Assembly (NCBI RefSeq): GCF_905397435.1
Contig: NZ_CAJPVI010000014.1
Location: 97,509-161,508 of the forward strand
Origin: Cupriavidus numazuensis
GTDB taxonomy: Bacteria; Pseudomonadota; Gammaproteobacteria; Burkholderiales; Burkholderiaceae
Length of the DNA stretch: 64,000 nucleotides
Reading direction: 5' to 3'
This document shows positions 1 to 8,890 of this stretch, piece after piece (the stretch's first letter is position 1; every line of letters starts with the position of its first letter). Under the pieces are notes generated by a model that had not been told where the DNA came from, searched no databases, and saw only the letters and a list, made by a program, of their open reading frames with translations. Made by a program: the position numbers and the translations under genes.

Positions 1-1
1 T

Positions 2-631
2 TTCTCGGCAGTTGCGTGCGTCGCCACTTCCACGCTGCTCCTGATGGTCCGGGCAGATTCCCCATTCAGATCCGTGCACGACATCATTGCCGAGGCGAAG
101 AAGCGGCCAGGAAAGCTGTCTTTCTCGTCTGGCGGCTCCGGGACACCCTCCCACCTTGCCGGCGCATTGCTATGTTCGATGGCGGGGATCGACATTGCCC
201 ACACCCCATACAAGATGGCCTCGCAGAGCCTGGTCGATCTGGCGAGCGGCCAGCTTGACATGGGCATCCTCGGCATCTCGCCATCGCTGCCGCTCCTGAA
301 GGCAGGGAAGCTGCGCGTGGTGGCGATAACCAGCGCGAAGCGCACGGCATTGCTGCCAGCAGTGCCGACCATCGCGGAAGCGGGACTGCGCGGCTATGAC
401 GTGGCGTCACCCATCTTTGCCCTGGTGCGCGCAGGCACGCCAGCCCAGACAGTAAGCACGCTGGCCAGCGGGGTCATGCGGGCTGCCGCAAGCGCTGAAT
501 TCAAGGCGCTTTGCGCGGGGCAAGGACTGGACGCCGAGATCGAAGGAACTGCTGCGCTGGAGGCCGCGATGCCGAGGGAGTTCGCCAAATGGAAGCACCT
601 GGTCGCAGTGGCCGGCGCGAAAGCCGACTGA
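2..631 (+). CDS. Bug/TctC-family periplasmic solute-binding protein, 5' end cut by window
   Basis: This is the C-terminal two thirds of a tripartite tricarboxylate transporter receptor (Bug family), a periplasmic protein that binds small carboxylates. The reading frame is open to the left edge, so the true start lies outside the window. Family marks seen are a PGKLSF segment followed by SSGGSGTPSHLAG, the ligand-loop-like HTPYK stretch, a QLDMGILGIS segment, GKLRVVAITSAKR, and an LPAVPTIAEAGLRGYD segment near the end. About 209 residues are visible against a usual total near 325. The amidohydrolase gene starts 13 bases downstream with its own AAGGAG site, so the two are probably co-transcribed and the binding protein may bring in the substrate of that enzyme. 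The ligand cannot be told from sequence. Confidence 0.85.
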   Translation, partial: FSAVACVATSTLLLMVRADSPFRSVHDIIAEAKKRPGKLSFSSGGSGTPSHLAGALLCSMAGIDIAHTPYKMASQSLVDLASGQLDMGILGISPSLPLLKAGKLRVVAITSAKRTALLPAVPTIAEAGLRGYDVASPIFALVRAGTPAQTVSTLASGVMRAAASAEFKALCAGQGLDAEIEGTAALEAAMPREFAKWKHLVAVAGAKAD

Positions 632-644
632 CAAGGAGAATCAC

Positions 645-2372
645 ATGACAACAGCCTATGACGTAGTCATTCGTGGCGGCAAAGTGGTTGACGGATCCGG
701 CGAACCGGCCCGCATTGCAGATGTGGCGGTACTGGACGGCAAGATCGAGCGTATTGGGGAAGTGAAAGGAAAGGGGCGCGAAGAGATCGATGCTGCGGGC
801 CAGATTGTCACGCCCGGATTCATCGATATCCACACGCATTACGATGGCCAGGTGACCTGGGAGAACCGCCTGATTCCGTCGTCCAACCACGGCGTGACCA
901 CGGTGGTGATGGGCAACTGCGGTGTAGGTTTTGCGCCATGCAAGGCCGAGGACCGCGAGACGCTGGTGCGCGTCATGGAGGGTGTGGAGGATATTCCCGA
1001 GATCGTCATGAGCGCTGGTATCCCATGGAACTGGGAGACCTTTCCGGAATACCTGGATGCGCTGCAGGCGGGACAGTACGACATCGATTTCGCAGCCCAG
1101 GTTCCGCATTCCGCGGTTCGCGTCTATGTGATGGGTGAGCGGGGAGAGCGGCGAGAGGTGGCCACCGCGGATGAGCTGCACCAGATGACGTCCATCGTGC
1201 GCGATGCCGTGCGGGCTGGGGCGGTCGGCGTCAGCAGCTCGCAGCATCTGGGCCATCGCACAGTCGAGGGCGAACTGGCTCCAAGCATCGGCGCTGCCCA
1301 TGACGAAGTCCTGGCCCTGGCCCGCGGCTTGCGTGAAGCCGGCGGTGGAGTGTTCCAGATCATCACGGACGGCTTCTACGGCGGCTCGGATGCGGCAACC
1401 CAGATGCAGTTGCTGCGCGGCATTGCGGATACTTCAGGGCGGCCGGTCAGCTACTCGCTGGTGCAGAAGGCCCCCTACATCGACCTGCACGAGAGCCTGC
1501 TGGAACTGACCCGGCAGGCGCAGTCCGAAGGCTACCCCATCAAGGCACAAGTGTTTCCTCGCCCGGTCGGTCTGCTGTTTGGCCTGAGCCTTTCACTCCA
1601 TCCGTTCCGGTTCCACCCCAGCTACCTGGAAGTTCACGACCGGCCCTTGCCCGAGCGGGTAGCCGCCCTGCGCGATCCGAGGCGGCGCGCGGCCATCCTG
1701 TCCGAGCAGCCTGTCCATACCAATCCGATCTATATCCTGCTGGTTTCCCAGTACGAAAACGCTTTCCTGTTGGGAGATCCGCCGAACTACGAGCCGCGTC
1801 CCGAAGCCTTCCTGGCAACCCAGGCCAGACAGCGCGGTATCACGCTCGCCGAGAGGGCATACGACCTGCTGATCGAGAACGGCGGCCACAACGTACTGCT
1901 CAATCCGGCGTCAAACTTTGCCGAAGGGAACCTGAAAGCCGTGCACAGGATGCTGGTCGATGACCACACCCTGGTGGCACTCGGAGATGGCGGGGCTCAC
2001 TACGGGATGATCTGCGATTCGAGCTATCCCACCACGATGCTGTCGTACTGGACCCGCGATCGGAAAGAAGACCGCGTGCCGCTCGAATGGGCAGTCCATC
2101 GCCTGTCGCGCAACAACGCGCTGGCGCTGGGGATGACCGACCGCGGCCTGCTTGCCGAGGGGCTCAAGGCCGATATCAACGTCATCGACTACGACCGCCT
2201 GAGGCTGCACCCGCCAAAGCCCGTGTTCAATCTGCCGGGTGGCGCGCGGCGGCTGGAGCAGACCGCGGACGGCTACACCGCAACACTGGTCAGCGGACAG
2301 GTGACTTACCGCAACGGAGTGCCTACCGGCGCCCTGCCCGGCAGGCTGGTTCGGGGCAGGCCTACTGCCTGA
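645..2372 (+). CDS. N-acyl-D-amino-acid deacylase family amidohydrolase
   Basis: This is a 575-residue metal-dependent amidohydrolase of the D-aminoacylase family, expected to act in the cytoplasm. The N-terminal beta sandwich (residues 1-55) leads into the metal motif HTHYD at 63-67 (His63, His65), and Cys92 lies in GNCGVGFAPC, the place of the metal-bridging cysteine in D-aminoacylases. A late GDGGAHYG segment supplies the catalytic aspartate region. Length is slightly above the usual 480-550. AAGGAG sits 7 bases before the ATG. It follows the Bug-type binding protein closely, which suggests uptake and hydrolysis of one N-acylated or hydantoin-like compound. The family also includes dihydroorotase-like and N-acyl-D-glutamate enzymes, so the substrate is open. 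Confidence 0.8.
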   Translation: MTTAYDVVIRGGKVVDGSGEPARIADVAVLDGKIERIGEVKGKGREEIDAAGQIVTPGFIDIHTHYDGQVTWENRLIPSSNHGVTTVVMGNCGVGFAPCKAEDRETLVRVMEGVEDIPEIVMSAGIPWNWETFPEYLDALQAGQYDIDFAAQVPHSAVRVYVMGERGERREVATADELHQMTSIVRDAVRAGAVGVSSSQHLGHRTVEGELAPSIGAAHDEVLALARGLREAGGGVFQIITDGFYGGSDAATQMQLLRGIADTSGRPVSYSLVQKAPYIDLHESLLELTRQAQSEGYPIKAQVFPRPVGLLFGLSLSLHPFRFHPSYLEVHDRPLPERVAALRDPRRRAAILSEQPVHTNPIYILLVSQYENAFLLGDPPNYEPRPEAFLATQARQRGITLAERAYDLLIENGGHNVLLNPASNFAEGNLKAVHRMLVDDHTLVALGDGGAHYGMICDSSYPTTMLSYWTRDRKEDRVPLEWAVHRLSRNNALALGMTDRGLLAEGLKADINVIDYDRLRLHPPKPVFNLPGGARRLEQTADGYTATLVSGQVTYRNGVPTGALPGRLVRGRPTA

Positions 2373-2532
2373 GCAAAAGGGCGATTCTTATCGAAAGAAG
2401 GTCGCGATCATCACAGGCGCCGGCAAGGTGCGAGGGCAGTGTCGGCATCGGCCGGCATCCGTCAGTTGCGCCCCATACGGCGTCCCGTACATCGAAAGGG
2501 ATGGCTCCAACCTGCTCCGGCGCGGGTGTCGC

Positions 2533-3426
2533 CTACGGTTTCCGGTACCGCAGCGCCTCCACCAGCAGCGAGAATGCCGACGAGGCATGGCGTCGGTCGG
2601 CGTAATACAGATGGTAGCCCTCGAATGTCTTGCGCCAGTCGCCCATGACCTCGACGAGATGTCCCGATGCGATTTGTGTGCTGACGTATGGCTGAGGCAG
2701 GAAGGCCAGCCCGAGACCGGCCACCGCGGCGTCGCGTATCGGCGCGATGCTGTTGAACACCATTGGCCCGCTGACCTTGACACGGTGCTCCTTGCCAGCC
2801 TTCAGGAACGTCCAGGGGAACTCCCCGTAAGTGGGCAGCCTCAGGTTGAGGCAGGCGTGCGCGAGCAGCTCGGGCGGCCGCTTCGGTGCTGCGCGCCTGG
2901 CGAAATAGGATGGCGCACCGACCACGGCCATGGGAACGTCCGGGCCGATGCGCACCGCGATCATGTCTTTTTCCACCAGGCGGCCGCGCCGTACGCCGGC
3001 GTCAAAGCGGCCGCTGACGATGTCCGTCAGGCCATAGTCCGTGGTGATCTCGACCCGGATATCGGGATAGTCCGGCAGGAAACGCGCGATGGCCGGTTGC
3101 AGCACACTCTGTACCGCATATTCGTCGGCCGTCAGCCGGATGGTTCCCGCGGGCTTCCCGGCCAGTTCGCCCATCTCCGCGAGGCCGGCATCGATCTCGC
3201 CCATCGCGGGACCGATCCGGTTCAGCAACCGTTCACCGGCTTCGGTCAGCGAAACACTGCGTGTCGTGCGCGAGAAGAGCCGCAGGCCCAGGCGCGCCTC
3301 CAGCCCGCGGATGGTCTGGCTGAGCGCCGACTGTGACACACCCAGCCGGGCCGCTGCCCGGGTGAAGCTGGAGACCTCGGCGACCATCAGGAAGGCGGAC
3401 AGGTCCTTGAGGTTGCTGCTGTTCAT
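2533..3426 (-). CDS. LysR-family transcriptional regulator
   Basis: This is a 297-residue LysR regulator: an N-terminal winged helix (about residues 1-62, with SFTRAAARLGVSQSALSQ as the recognition region) and a periplasmic-binding-protein-like effector domain. I placed the start at MNSSNL because AAGGAGGG lies just upstream; a longer in-frame extension lacks such a site. It belongs to the group with a TTRSVSLTEAG hinge, common in regulators of small catabolic operons. It is divergent from the dienelactone-hydrolase-like gene at 3535 with 108 bases between the starts, the usual layout for a LysR gene and its target. The likely targets are therefore the hydrolase, molybdenum hydroxylase and cytochrome genes. 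The effector is unknown. Confidence 0.9.
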   Translation of the reverse strand: MNSSNLKDLSAFLMVAEVSSFTRAAARLGVSQSALSQTIRGLEARLGLRLFSRTTRSVSLTEAGERLLNRIGPAMGEIDAGLAEMGELAGKPAGTIRLTADEYAVQSVLQPAIARFLPDYPDIRVEITTDYGLTDIVSGRFDAGVRRGRLVEKDMIAVRIGPDVPMAVVGAPSYFARRAAPKRPPELLAHACLNLRLPTYGEFPWTFLKAGKEHRVKVSGPMVFNSIAPIRDAAVAGLGLAFLPQPYVSTQIASGHLVEVMGDWRKTFEGYHLYYADRRHASSAFSLLVEALRYRKP

Positions 3427-3534
3427 TAAGAAGCCCTCCTTATAGCGGTAAGCGGATTCTGCTGGATTATCACTGGGCATTCCACCCTCTACCATGCTTC
3501 GCATGCCCTCATCTCATGCCTCTGGAGCGATGCC
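3427..3534. promoter_or_regulatory. divergent promoter region between LysR gene and hydrolase
   Basis: The 108 bases between the two divergent starts must hold both promoters. They contain a short inverted repeat ATGC-TTC-GCAT (near 3494-3504), and GGCAT / ATGCC half-sites flank it. I cannot assign -35/-10 boxes with confidence. Confidence 0.35.
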
Positions 3535-4458
3535 ATGCCGAAAGCAGTGAAATTCAGCAACAAGTACTGGGCCGTCGCGGCCGACCTGTACCACCCCGCC
3601 GGTTTCGACGCAAAGAAGCAATACCCTGCGATCCTGTGCGCCCACCCGATCAGTAGTTGCAAGGAGCAGACCGCTGCGATCTACGCCGAACAGCTGGCCG
3701 CCCTGGGTTACGTTGTGCTGGCGTTCGACGCCTCGCATCAGGGCGCGAGTGGCGGCGAGCCGCGCTACCTCGAAGACCCGGCCACCCGCGTCGAGGATTT
3801 CCGCTGCGCGGTGGACTACCTGGTGACGCTGGACTATGTGGATGAAGCGCGCATCGGCGTGCTGGGGATCTGCGGCGGCGGTGGCTACGCCGTCAGTGCC
3901 GCGATGACCGAGCGCCGGATCAAGGCGGTGGGCACGGTGGTGGCGGCCAACTACGGCCGCATCATGCGCGAAGGCGACTTGTCCCCGGATGCGGCGCTGA
4001 AGACGCTGGAAGCGATTGGCAAGCAGCGCACCGCCGAGGCCCGCGGCGCCGAGCCGGCGATCGTCAACTATATCCCCGCCTCGGTGGCGGAAAGGGAGAA
4101 GGCCGGAATCACCGATATCGATATCGTGGAGGCCGTCGAGTACTACACCACGCCGCGCGGACAACAGCCCGGCTCTCCCAACCAGCTGCGCTTCTCCGGG
4201 CTGCAGGCGGCATTGGGTTTCGATGCCTTCCACCTGGCCGAACACCTGCTGACCCAGCCGCTGCAGATTGTGGTCGGCAACAAGCCCGGCGCGTTCGGCT
4301 CGCTCCGTGACGGCTACGAGCTGTTCCATCGCGCACGTTCCGAGCGGAAGAACCTGTTCGTGGTGGAAGGGGCCAGCCACTATGACCTGTACGACAAGCC
4401 GGGTTACGTTGAACAAGCCATGGCAAAGCTCGGACCGTTCTACAAGGAAAACCTTTGA
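3535..4458 (+). CDS. alpha/beta hydrolase, dienelactone-hydrolase-like with Cys nucleophile
   Basis: This is a 307-residue alpha/beta hydrolase fold protein. The nucleophile elbow reads GICGGGGY with Cys113 in the catalytic position, the arrangement of dienelactone hydrolases rather than the serine of common esterases; His282 in GASHYDLYD is the likely catalytic histidine. Early AHPISSCKEQ and FDASHQGASGG segments match the YcjY-like branch of the superfamily. There is no signal peptide, so it should be cytoplasmic. GGAG lies 7 bases before the chosen ATG; an ATG 5 bases earlier is out of frame. It is divergent from the LysR gene and upstream of the molybdenum hydroxylase genes, so it may hydrolyse a product of that oxidation. 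The substrate is unknown. Confidence 0.75.
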   Translation: MPKAVKFSNKYWAVAADLYHPAGFDAKKQYPAILCAHPISSCKEQTAAIYAEQLAALGYVVLAFDASHQGASGGEPRYLEDPATRVEDFRCAVDYLVTLDYVDEARIGVLGICGGGGYAVSAAMTERRIKAVGTVVAANYGRIMREGDLSPDAALKTLEAIGKQRTAEARGAEPAIVNYIPASVAEREKAGITDIDIVEAVEYYTTPRGQQPGSPNQLRFSGLQAALGFDAFHLAEHLLTQPLQIVVGNKPGAFGSLRDGYELFHRARSERKNLFVVEGASHYDLYDKPGYVEQAMAKLGPFYKENL

Positions 4459-4604
4459 TGCGCCAGCTAGATGCGGCGGGAGCTTCTGGCCGGTTGCATT
4501 GAGGTGCACCGGTGCGCGCCCCCTGGCATCAGCTGGCCCAGTCGCAAGGAGAAAGCGAACATGCGTGATGGGATCGGTCGGCTTCGCATAACGGAAATTC
4601 AAAG

Positions 4605-5063
4605 ATGAGCAAATTCACCATCAACGGCAAGACGACCGTGGTTGACGTCGATGCCGATACCCCGCTTCTGTGGGTGCTGCGCGACACGCTGAAGATGACT
4701 GGCACCAAGTTCGGCTGCGGGATGGCGCTGTGCGGGGCATGCACGGTTCACCTCGACAACCAGCCGATCCGCGCCTGCGTGACGCCGGTGTCGGCGGTGG
4801 AAGGCAAGGCGATCACCACCATCGAAGGTGCCGACGCCTCGCACGTGGGCAAGGCGGTGCAGGCAGCGTGGCAGAAACTGGACGTGGTGCAGTGCGGCTA
4901 CTGCCAGTCCGGGCAGATCATGAGCGCGGTGGCGCTGCTGGAAAGCAACAAGGCACCGTCCGATGCCGAGATCGACGACGCCATGCAGGGCAACGTGTGC
5001 CGCTGTGCGACGTATGTGCGGATCCGGGCGGCCATCCACGAGGCGGCTAGAACCTTGGCCTGA
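4605..5063 (+). CDS. (2Fe-2S) small subunit of a molybdenum hydroxylase (IorA-like)
   Basis: This is a 152-residue electron-transfer subunit of the xanthine oxidase superfamily. It has both expected clusters: a plant-ferredoxin-type site with Cys38, Cys43, Cys46 and Cys58, and a helical site with Cys97, Cys100, Cys132 and Cys134 (CGYC and CRC motifs). Size and cysteine spacing match isoquinoline 1-oxidoreductase alpha subunits and related aldehyde oxidases. It should pass electrons from the molybdenum centre of the 5087 gene product to an acceptor, probably the cytochrome encoded at 7397. The next gene starts 23 bases downstream, so they form an operon. The ribosome site is weak (GGAA about 12 bases before ATG). 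Confidence 0.88.
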   Translation: MSKFTINGKTTVVDVDADTPLLWVLRDTLKMTGTKFGCGMALCGACTVHLDNQPIRACVTPVSAVEGKAITTIEGADASHVGKAVQAAWQKLDVVQCGYCQSGQIMSAVALLESNKAPSDAEIDDAMQGNVCRCATYVRIRAAIHEAARTLA

Positions 5064-5086
5064 ACGCGGACCTGAAAGAACTGATC

Positions 5087-7309
5087 ATGGATACGATTCG
5101 CATTGAGAACGAAGGCCGACGCCGCTTCCTGGCAGGCTTTGCCGGACTGTCGCTGGCGCTGTACCTGCCGCGGTCCGATGCCGCGGCAACCGCGACCCAA
5201 GCCGGCGGCCAGGGTGCGGGCACTACCGGCGCCACCACCGCAGAATTTGCGCCCGGCGCTTTCCTGCGGGTGGGGCAGGACGGCATGGTGACGGTGATCT
5301 CCAAGCATCTGGAAATGGGGCAGGGCGCCTACACCGGCCTGGCCACGCTGGTTGCCGAAGAACTTGGCGTGGCGTTGTCGAGCGTCCGCGTCGAAAGCGC
5401 CCCGGCCGATGCCAGCCGATACAAGAACGTGTTCTGGGGCGTGCAGGGAACGGGCGGCAGCAGCAGCATCGCGAACTCCTGGGACCAGCTGCGCCAGGCC
5501 GGCGCCGTGGCCCGCACCATGTTCGTGAACGCCGCAGCGCAGCGCTGGAGCGTCGCGCCTGCGGAGGTGACCATCTCCGAGGGCGTGGTCAGCCACCAGC
5601 CTTCCGGCCGCAAGGCGACGCTCGGCGCGCTTGCCGAGGCGGCCGGCCGCCAGGATGTGCCGAAGGACGCCAGACCCAAGGATGCCAGGGACTACGTACT
5701 GATCGGCCACAACTACGGCCGGCGTACCGACAGCATCGACAAGACCACGGGCAAGGCGGTCTTCACCCAGGACATTCATCTTCCCGGGATGCTGACGGCG
5801 ATGGTCGCGCATCCGCCGCGCTTCGGTGCCAGGGTCAAGTCGTTTGACGCCACCAAGGCCAGGGCGGTCAAGGGCGTGGTCGAGGTGGTGCAGATCCCGT
5901 CTGGAGTTGCCGTGGTAGCCAGGGACACCTGGAGCGCCAAGAGGGGGCGTGAAGCGCTGACGGTGGAATGGGACGAGGGAGCCGCCTACAAGCAAGGCAC
6001 CGCGCAACTGTCGGCAGCGTACCGCGAGATGGCCAAATCCGCCGGCGCCGTGGCGCTGCGCGAGGGCGACGCGGCGCATGCCATCGCTGGCGCGGCCAAG
6101 ACGCTGGATGTGTCCTACGATTTCCCGTACCTGGCGCATGCAGCGATGGAGCCGCTGAACTGCGTGATCCAGTTCACACGCGAAGGTTGCGAGGCGTGGT
6201 TCGGCGCGCAGATGCAGACCCAGGACCAGATCTATCTGGCGAGGATCTTCGGCATCCCGGTGGACCGCGTGCGGATTCATACGCTGTACGCCGGGGGCAG
6301 CTTCGGGCGCCGTGCCGCCAAGCATTCGGACTATGTCGTGGAAGCGGCCCACATTGTCAAGGCGATCGGCAAGCCGGTCCCGGTCAAGCTGGTCTGGACG
6401 CGCGAGGATGACATGCGCGCCGGCTACTATCGGCCGATGTTCCATCATCGGCTGCGTGCAGGGCTGGATGCACAGGGAAAGCTGGTGGGATGGCATCACC
6501 GCCTCGTCGGCCAGTCGTTGCTGGCCGATGCAAATCCGCCGCTAAGCGGCGGCGTCAAGAACGGGATCGACCGGACCTCGCTGGAAGGGGCCACCAATCT
6601 GCCCTATGGCATTCCCAACCTCACGGTTGACCTGCACACGCCTGGCGATGTCGGCGTGCCGGTGCAGTGGTTGCGCTCGGTCGGCTCCACGCACACTGCC
6701 TACTCGACCGAGTGCTTTATCGACGAACTTGCGGCGATGGCGGGCAAGGATCCGGTGATATGGCGGCTGGCCATGCTCGGCAAGCATCCGCGGCACGCCG
6801 GCGTGCTCAGGCTTGCCGCCGACAAGGCTGGTTGGGGGCAACCCCTGGCGCCGGCGAAAGCCGGAGAGCGCCGCGGCCGCGGAGTAGCCGTGCACGAGTC
6901 GTTCAACACCTTCGTCGCGCAGGTGGCGGAAGTCACCGTGAAGCCGGATGGCGGCTATCGGGTGGACCGCGTCGTTTGCGCGGTGGATTGTGGCATCGTC
7001 GTCAATCCCGACGTGGTGCGCGCGCAGATCGAAGGCGGGATCGGCTATGCACTCTCATTGGCCATGCACGGCGCCATCACCCTGACCGAAGGGCGCGTGG
7101 ACCAGTCGAACTTTCATGACTACCAGCCGTTGCGCATCCACGAGATGCCGAAAGTCGAGGTCCACATCGTTCCCTCCACGCAAAACCCGACGGGAATCGG
7201 GGAGCCTGGTGTACCGCCGCTTGCCCCGGCAGTGGCCAATGCACTCGCTGCCGCCACCGGTAAGCGGATCAGGAAGCTGCCGCTTGACGCTCAAGCGCTG
7301 AAGGCGTGA
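5087..7309 (+). CDS. molybdopterin-binding large subunit of a periplasmic hydroxylase (IorB-like)
   Basis: This is a 740-residue molybdopterin-binding subunit of the isoquinoline oxidoreductase beta / aldehyde dehydrogenase type. The N-terminus carries [10 protein letters not shown] at residues 11-20, a twin-arginine-type signal, followed by a hydrophobic stretch, so the complex is probably exported folded. The protein has the repeated aldehyde-oxidase domains of this family, including [20 protein letters not shown] early, [15 protein letters not shown] in the middle and [18 protein letters not shown] near the C-terminus, where the catalytic glutamate is expected. There is no FAD subunit gene, as is usual for the Tat-exported branch, which hands electrons to a cytochrome. 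Oxidation of an N-heterocycle or aldehyde is possible; the substrate is not readable from sequence. Confidence 0.85.
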   Translation: MDTIRIENEGRRRFLAGFAGLSLALYLPRSDAAATATQAGGQGAGTTGATTAEFAPGAFLRVGQDGMVTVISKHLEMGQGAYTGLATLVAEELGVALSSVRVESAPADASRYKNVFWGVQGTGGSSSIANSWDQLRQAGAVARTMFVNAAAQRWSVAPAEVTISEGVVSHQPSGRKATLGALAEAAGRQDVPKDARPKDARDYVLIGHNYGRRTDSIDKTTGKAVFTQDIHLPGMLTAMVAHPPRFGARVKSFDATKARAVKGVVEVVQIPSGVAVVARDTWSAKRGREALTVEWDEGAAYKQGTAQLSAAYREMAKSAGAVALREGDAAHAIAGAAKTLDVSYDFPYLAHAAMEPLNCVIQFTREGCEAWFGAQMQTQDQIYLARIFGIPVDRVRIHTLYAGGSFGRRAAKHSDYVVEAAHIVKAIGKPVPVKLVWTREDDMRAGYYRPMFHHRLRAGLDAQGKLVGWHHRLVGQSLLADANPPLSGGVKNGIDRTSLEGATNLPYGIPNLTVDLHTPGDVGVPVQWLRSVGSTHTAYSTECFIDELAAMAGKDPVIWRLAMLGKHPRHAGVLRLAADKAGWGQPLAPAKAGERRGRGVAVHESFNTFVAQVAEVTVKPDGGYRVDRVVCAVDCGIVVNPDVVRAQIEGGIGYALSLAMHGAITLTEGRVDQSNFHDYQPLRIHEMPKVEVHIVPSTQNPTGIGEPGVPPLAPAVANALAAATGKRIRKLPLDAQALKA

Positions 7310-7396
7310 TGCCAAAGCCAGACCCGCAACAATGCTCAAGCCATGGACGAAAAAATGAACCAGCACAACGCTGATATGGAGAAGGATCGTGCCGCA

Positions 7397-7702
7397 ATGC
7401 TGCGGCGGATGGGCCTCATGCTGCTGCTGGCTGTGGTCGGCACCGCAGCCCAGGCCAACGAGGCGTTGGCGACGAAATCGGCCTGCATGGGCTGCCACCA
7501 GGCCGACAAGAAAGTGGTCGGGCCGTCGTGGAAGGACGTAGCGGCAAAGTACGCTGACGGCAGCAAGACGGCCGAGCAGCTTGCCAGCTCGATCAGGCAG
7601 GGGAGTTCGGGAAAGTGGGGAGCGATGCCGATGCCGGCGCAGCCTGCCTTGTCCGACGCCGATGCACTGATCCTGTCGAAATGGATCCTGGGTCAGCGCT
7701 AG
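7397..7702 (+). CDS. small c-type cytochrome, c551/c552-like
   Basis: This is a 101-residue secreted monohaem cytochrome c. Residues 1-20 form a signal peptide (LRR then a Leu/Val core, cleavage after AQA). The haem motif is CMGCH (Cys30, Cys33, His34), and WGAMPMP near residues 74-80 offers the distal methionine. I chose the ATG at 7397 because AAGGA lies 10 bases upstream and the signal peptide starts there; in-frame ATGs at 7343, 7355 and 7376 would add a charged extension with no ribosome site. It lies 87 bases after the molybdenum subunit gene and is probably its periplasmic electron acceptor. Confidence 0.85.
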   Translation: MLRRMGLMLLLAVVGTAAQANEALATKSACMGCHQADKKVVGPSWKDVAAKYADGSKTAEQLASSIRQGSSGKWGAMPMPAQPALSDADALILSKWILGQR

Positions 7703-7828
7703 CAGCCGGCTGATTCGCGCTCAGGGCGGCTTGCCATGAATACTGGTGGTAGTGGGGGCGGGGGAGACGACGGCCAGGTCTTCCACGCCAGTCAGGAGCA
7801 GAGGTAACGTTTCAAGGCCGTCCTGCTG

Positions 7829-8509
7829 TCAATGTCTGGCTGAGTTCTTGGACGCGCTGCTTGAGTCGACAAGGTGGCGGACCAGTTGATCCATCTCCTT
7901 GATAATGTCCGCGAGCACTTGCGTGATCACGGAGAACTCCCGACCGTACTCTCCCGCCCGTGCCGCGGAGACGCGCGCATTCATGGCGACGATGTTCGCC
8001 TGCATTGAAATACTGCTGAGGCGATCAACGAGATCGGTCTGGCGTTTGCGCACGGCCATCTCGCAATCCTGCATTTCCTTTTGGTAGGCCTCTGTGACGG
8101 CCTGCAGCAGATCCAGTATCGGCGTGGCCTGTGTCACGAGCGCATCGAGGGATGAGGCACGCGCGGTGGTGTCGGCCGGCGGCGCGTCGATTGCGGTTCG
8201 GGCCTGGGCGATGAATTCGCGGATCCGTGCATCGGCACGCGCATTGCCAAAGTACAGTTGTTGCAAGGCTACGGAGAACGCGCCCGGCAATCGCTCGTTG
8301 CCAGTCACGAGATCCGAATGGGCGGATTCAAGCGTTGACAGGCACTTGCGAGCAGTTTCGCGGGCAGTCGGATCTCCTCGGGAGGCGAGCAACATCTGGA
8401 GCATGATCCGCTGCGACAACATGCGCTGCCGGCCGGAAAGGTTGATCAACGCGCCAATGGTTTCAGCGGACACTTTGGCCTGGGGTGGCTGAGTCGAGGA
8501 GACATTCAT
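7829..8509 (-). CDS. soluble PilJ-domain/chemoreceptor-like signalling protein
   Basis: This is a 226-residue protein with no membrane segment. Residues about 15-120 match the PilJ/NarX-type sensor domain (INLSGRQRMLSQRI signature). The C-terminal third contains the tip region of a methyl-accepting chemotaxis signalling domain (MNARVSAARAGEYGREFSVI), but the long adaptation helices of a full receptor are missing. I set the start at MNVSSTQPP, where AAGG lies about 11 bases upstream; an upstream in-frame ATG at 8641 would read through a strong terminator-like hairpin. No che genes are nearby. It could be a cytoplasmic nitrate or redox sensor feeding a chemotaxis array, or a truncated receptor. 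Confidence 0.7.
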   Translation of the reverse strand: MNVSSTQPPQAKVSAETIGALINLSGRQRMLSQRIMLQMLLASRGDPTARETARKCLSTLESAHSDLVTGNERLPGAFSVALQQLYFGNARADARIREFIAQARTAIDAPPADTTARASSLDALVTQATPILDLLQAVTEAYQKEMQDCEMAVRKRQTDLVDRLSSISMQANIVAMNARVSAARAGEYGREFSVITQVLADIIKEMDQLVRHLVDSSSASKNSARH

Positions 8510-8566
8510 GTATGGGCCTTGCGGGTGGCGTCGAGACAGACGCGCACCTGAGTTGACCCGGCAATC

Positions 8567-8638
8567 AAAAAAAAGCGCTCCGAAGCAAGAGGCCAGCAAA
8601 CCGTGCTTCTGGTTCGCTGTCACCTTGTTTCGGAGCGC
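8567..8638 (-). terminator. long hairpin followed by U8, minus strand
   Basis: A 15-base arm at 8575-8589 pairs with 8624-8638 (one G-U pair). Inside it a second stem, 8595-8602 with 8611-8618, closes an 8-base loop. Read on the minus strand, the hairpin is followed directly by eight T residues (8567-8574). This is a strong intrinsic terminator for transcription coming from hchA, and it lies only 58 bases before the PilJ-like gene start. Confidence 0.75.
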
Positions 8639-8890
8639 CATTGCCCCAGCCGCCCCTTGTCGAAGCGCGTCATCGCGACTTGTCTGTTTGTTTAAAGGCC
8701 GCCATTGGCCTATATTCCGTCATGCAATATGTGTGCCATATTTCAGGCATGCCGCGACGCGCCACAGTGCAGGGCGCACTGACAGGGCGGGAAAAAGCCG
8801 CCGCACCAATTTCATGCCAAATGCATCATCGCGATGCCAGGCGGTGCGAATTCAAGGGCCAGGCAGACAGAGTCTCTGATGGTGTGAGAG

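Noticed and set aside
4898..6499. 533-codon open frame on the minus strand
   Set aside because: It lies antisense to the molybdenum hydroxylase genes, which have clear motifs; its product is rich in Arg, His and Gly and has no recognisable domain. It is a high-GC shadow.
8510..8641. N-terminal extension of the PilJ-like protein to 8641
   Set aside because: The extension would be encoded by the long terminator hairpin, and a better start with a ribosome site exists at 8509.
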